Positions 5,148-7,057 of a stretch of DNA of 7,057 nucleotides are shown piece after piece; the first letter of the stretch is position 1; the number at the start of each line of letters is the position of its first letter. The translations under genes and the position numbers were made by a program. The notes beneath the pieces are model-generated. The model saw only the letters and a list, made by a program, of their open reading frames with translations. It made no database searches and was not told where the DNA came from. The stretch is from NCBI GenBank assembly GCA_002432085.1, contig DJFN01000206.1:1-7057 (forward strand). The letters run 5' to 3'. This stretch comes from Flavobacteriales bacterium UBA5871 (GTDB lineage Bacteria > Bacteroidota > Bacteroidia > Flavobacteriales_D > Crocinitomicaceae).

Positions 5148-6197
5148 GTGAAAACGCTTCTGAAAAATGCCCGTGTTCGGAAAGGATTAAAAATCCGTGA
5201 AGTTGCCCAGCAATTAGGCGTTGACCAGGCACTTGTTTCAAAATTTGAAGGTGGCACGCGCTATCCGACAGAAGATCAGGCGCGGCGATTGGCCCGGATT
5301 TTATCCATTGCCGAAGAGCCTTTAATGGTGATCTGGCTAAAGGAGAAATTGTTGCGGGAAATTCGTGCTTATACTTTCGCAGACGAAGCGCTTAATCTCG
5401 TTCGGGAAGAGCTGGCTGAATACAAACGGCTTAGCGACTATCAATATTCCGAGCGGCTGGAAGCAGTTCTGAAAGATATCGATCAGTTAAAGTTGCGTTT
5501 GGATGCGGTTCGGCATCAGGATAACTTCCGGATTGCGCAGGCATTGGAACTGGAATATACTTTCGAAAGCAACAGGATTGAAGGCAACACATTAACCCTG
5601 ATGGAAACCGATCTGATCATCAACGAAGGTTTGACGATTTCAGGAAAAAGTATGCGGGAGCATCTGGAAGCGATCAATCACAAGGATGCGATCGAATATG
5701 TGAAGGAGCTGGCAACGAACAATACCGAACTGAACGAGCGGGAAGTGTTGACCATTCACAACCTCATTTTGCGAGGTATTCATCCGGAGCATGCCGGAAG
5801 ATACCGGAATGTTCCCGTCATGATCACAGGCAGCGCGCATGTTCCTCCTCAGCCTTATCTCGTTGCAGAACAAATGAATGATTATTTCACCTGGTTCAGA
5901 CGAAATGAACACCGCTTGCACCCAGTTGTGCTGGCTGCCGAAATGCACCAGCGGCTCGTTACGATCCATCCTTTTATCGATGGAAACGGCCGGACAGCAC
6001 GGTTGGTGATGAACCTGATTCTCCTTCGAAATGGCTTCGTAATTGCCAATATCAAAGGTGATTATGATTCTCGGATGCATTATTACACATCCCTGGAGAC
6101 CGTTCAGACAAAAGGGGATCGAGATGATTTTTGTCTTTTCAGTGCCCAGGTCGAACGGGATGGCCTTGAACGTTATCTTTCCGTTATCGGCGGTTAA
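5148..6197 (+). CDS. XRE helix-turn-helix / Fic domain fusion protein (predicted self-inhibited AMP transferase)
   Basis: A 349-residue cytoplasmic protein. Residues 4-55 are an XRE/Cro-type helix-turn-helix: scanning helix about 16-23, turn, recognition helix about 27-34 (QALVSKFE). A helical linker with coiled-coil character (about 65-120) follows. The Fic domain carries the complete active-site motif HPFIDGNGRTAR (274-285): catalytic His274, metal-binding Asp278, and Arg282/Arg285 for phosphate binding. Known Fic enzymes with this motif mostly transfer AMP from ATP to Ser, Thr or Tyr of target proteins. The inhibitory motif SNRIEG (141-146, S-x-x-x-E-G) lies N-terminal to the Fic core, with Glu145 the likely switch residue, making this a class II Fic. 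The target-docking flap is at about GRYRNVPVMITGSAHVPP. GTG at 5148 is the only usable start, since an in-frame TAA is at 5136. It is monocistronic between two terminators. No separate antitoxin gene is present. The target and any toxic or regulatory role are unknown. Confidence 0.9.
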   Translation: MKTLLKNARVRKGLKIREVAQQLGVDQALVSKFEGGTRYPTEDQARRLARILSIAEEPLMVIWLKEKLLREIRAYTFADEALNLVREELAEYKRLSDYQYSERLEAVLKDIDQLKLRLDAVRHQDNFRIAQALELEYTFESNRIEGNTLTLMETDLIINEGLTISGKSMREHLEAINHKDAIEYVKELATNNTELNEREVLTIHNLILRGIHPEHAGRYRNVPVMITGSAHVPPQPYLVAEQMNDYFTWFRRNEHRLHPVVLAAEMHQRLVTIHPFIDGNGRTARLVMNLILLRNGFVIANIKGDYDSRMHYYTSLETVQTKGDRDDFCLFSAQVERDGLERYLSVIGG

Positions 6198-6203
6198 AAC
6201 AAC

Positions 6204-6240
6204 AAGGCGGATACAAGATATCCGCCTTTTTTCCTTTTTT
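6204..6240 (+). terminator. strong rho-independent terminator after the XRE-Fic gene
   Basis: AAGGCGGATA (6204-6213) pairs perfectly with TATCCGCCTT (6219-6228) around a 5-base loop (caaga), giving a 10-bp stem. A T-rich tail runs to 6240 (TTTTTTCCTTTTTT). It starts 6 bases after the stop codon and separates the XRE-Fic gene from the E1 gene. Confidence 0.92.
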
Positions 6241-6255
6241 AATGCAGGCATGTTG

Positions 6256-6263
6256 TATCTTTG
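6256..6263 (+). promoter_or_regulatory. Bacteroidota -7 promoter box TATCTTTG before the E1 gene
   Basis: TATCTTTG matches TAnnTTTG exactly and ends 18 bases before the ATG at 6282, predicting a short leader of about 14 bases. It lies between a strong terminator and the next gene, where a promoter is required. A clear TTG -33 element is not seen; only the terminator T-run lies at about that distance. Confidence 0.6.
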
Positions 6264-6281
6264 TCTGCTCAAATAATACGC

Positions 6282-7057
6282 ATGGGAGAAACAGTTTCGG
6301 CTGCTAAAAAAGCACAGGTAAAAACAGATAAAGCAACGCTTACCAAGGCGTTTCAACTGATGTGCACAGCTAAAACGCTTGCCGAGAAATACGAAGCCAA
6401 TAAGGAAGTTACCTCCAAATACGTTCACGCAACGTCGCGCGGGCACGAAGCTATTCAGCTCGCGGTTGGTTTGCAGCTGAAGCCGCAGGACTGGGTTTCC
6501 CCGTATTACCGCGACGACAGCATTCTGTTGGGAATCGGTATGACTCCCTATGAACTGATGCTGCAGGTTTTTGCGAAGAAAGACGATCCGTTTTCAGGAG
6601 GAAGAACGTATTACTCGCATCCTTCCCTGAACCGCGATAACATGCCTAAAATCCCGCACCAGTCTTCTGCGACAGGTATGCAGGCTATTCCGACAACGGG
6701 TGTGGCTATGGGAATTCAATACAAGGAAAAAACCGGTCTGGCCGAAGATTTCGGTGGTGAAAATCCGGTGGTTGTGTGTTCGCTCGGAGATGCTTCCTGT
6801 ACGGAAGGCGAAGTTTCCGAAGCGCTCCAGATGGCCGCTTTGAAACAATTCCCGATCGTTTACCTTGTTCAGGATAACGGCTGGGATATCTCTGCCAACG
6901 CAGCCGAAACACGCGCGCAGGATATGACGCATTACGCCCGTGGATTCAACGGAATCGAAGTGCGTACGATCGACGGAAGTGATTTCGATTTGTCTTTCCA
7001 GACCGTGAAAGAAGTCTTCGACATTGTCCGAAAAGAACGTCGTCCGTTTATCATCCA
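6282..7057 (+). CDS. 2-oxoacid dehydrogenase E1 component, thiamine-diphosphate binding (3' end outside window)
   Basis: E1 decarboxylates a 2-oxoacid using thiamine diphosphate and passes the acyl group to the lipoyl arm of E2. The 258 complete codons seen cover the alpha-type region. Landmarks: YVHATSRGHEAIQLAVG at about 47-63 and PYYRDDSILLGIGM at about 74-87, the E1-alpha substrate-channel block; the phosphorylation-loop-like FSGGRTYYSHPS and the HQSSATGMQAIPTTGVAMG block; and the cofactor motif LGDAS (168-172) ending in QDNGWDIS (197-204), where Asp170 and Asn199 bind the metal and diphosphate. The motif reads GDAS rather than the more common GDG, as in branched-chain-type E1 relatives. 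In Bacteroidota proteins with this sequence are usually single-chain alpha/beta fusions of about 650-700 residues, named branched-chain or general 2-oxoacid dehydrogenases; the beta half is not visible here. ATG at 6282 follows the -7 box at a normal distance. Substrate specificity is not determined. Confidence 0.92.
   Translation, partial: MGETVSAAKKAQVKTDKATLTKAFQLMCTAKTLAEKYEANKEVTSKYVHATSRGHEAIQLAVGLQLKPQDWVSPYYRDDSILLGIGMTPYELMLQVFAKKDDPFSGGRTYYSHPSLNRDNMPKIPHQSSATGMQAIPTTGVAMGIQYKEKTGLAEDFGGENPVVVCSLGDASCTEGEVSEALQMAALKQFPIVYLVQDNGWDISANAAETRAQDMTHYARGFNGIEVRTIDGSDFDLSFQTVKEVFDIVRKERRPFII

Noticed and set aside
5148..6197. XRE-Fic gene as half of a two-gene toxin-antitoxin or phage-defence island
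   Set aside because: It stands alone between two terminators and housekeeping genes, with no adjacent antitoxin, integrase or other defence gene in the window.
5640..6446. 268-residue open frame on the minus strand across the XRE-Fic gene and the start of E1
   Set aside because: It runs through the terminator and promoter between two clear plus-strand genes, is Cys- and Arg-rich without domain signals, and is best explained as an antisense shadow.

Overview
The window looks like chromosomal DNA from a member of the Bacteroidota, most likely from the Flavobacteriales or a neighbouring order. Three things point there: several perfect TAnnTTTG motifs, the -7 promoter element of that phylum, placed directly before genes; few recognisable Shine-Dalgarno sequences; and protein types typical of the group (a FadN-like 3-hydroxyacyl-CoA dehydrogenase beside a MarR regulator, a PtpA-type prolyl tripeptidyl peptidase, and a 2-oxoacid dehydrogenase E1 that is usually an alpha/beta fusion there). 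No rRNA, tRNA, CRISPR array, insertion sequence or phage gene was seen.

Left part (1-2154, minus strand), read in transcription order: a very acidic 160-aa protein of unknown function; a PaaI-type hotdog acyl-CoA thioesterase that overlaps it by 4 bases; a 67-base gap holding two inverted repeats; a MarR-family repressor; and, 12 bases later, the first 245 residues of a 3-hydroxyacyl-CoA dehydrogenase that runs off the left edge. This reads as a fatty-acid or aromatic acyl-CoA degradation cluster controlled by its own MarR protein.

Middle part (2237-5099, plus strand), divergent from the first: a DUF2461/TIGR02453 protein of unknown function, followed after 4 bases by a secreted S9 prolyl oligopeptidase-family enzyme whose catalytic residues match prolyl tripeptidyl peptidase. 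A hairpin terminator closes this two-gene unit.

Right part (5111-7057, plus strand): a stand-alone gene for an XRE helix-turn-helix/Fic domain fusion with a built-in inhibitory glutamate, preceded by three tandem TAnnTTTG boxes and followed by a strong terminator. Then comes a promoter and the first 258 codons of a thiamine-diphosphate-dependent 2-oxoacid dehydrogenase E1 subunit that leaves the window on the right.

Most of the window is ordinary housekeeping and catabolic DNA. The items most worth a second look are the XRE-Fic gene with its repeated promoter/operator region, the identical 4-base spacing between the -7 box and the start codon at two genes (predicting leaderless mRNAs), and the acidic unknown protein coupled to the thioesterase. 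No clear evidence of a wholly new multi-gene system was found.
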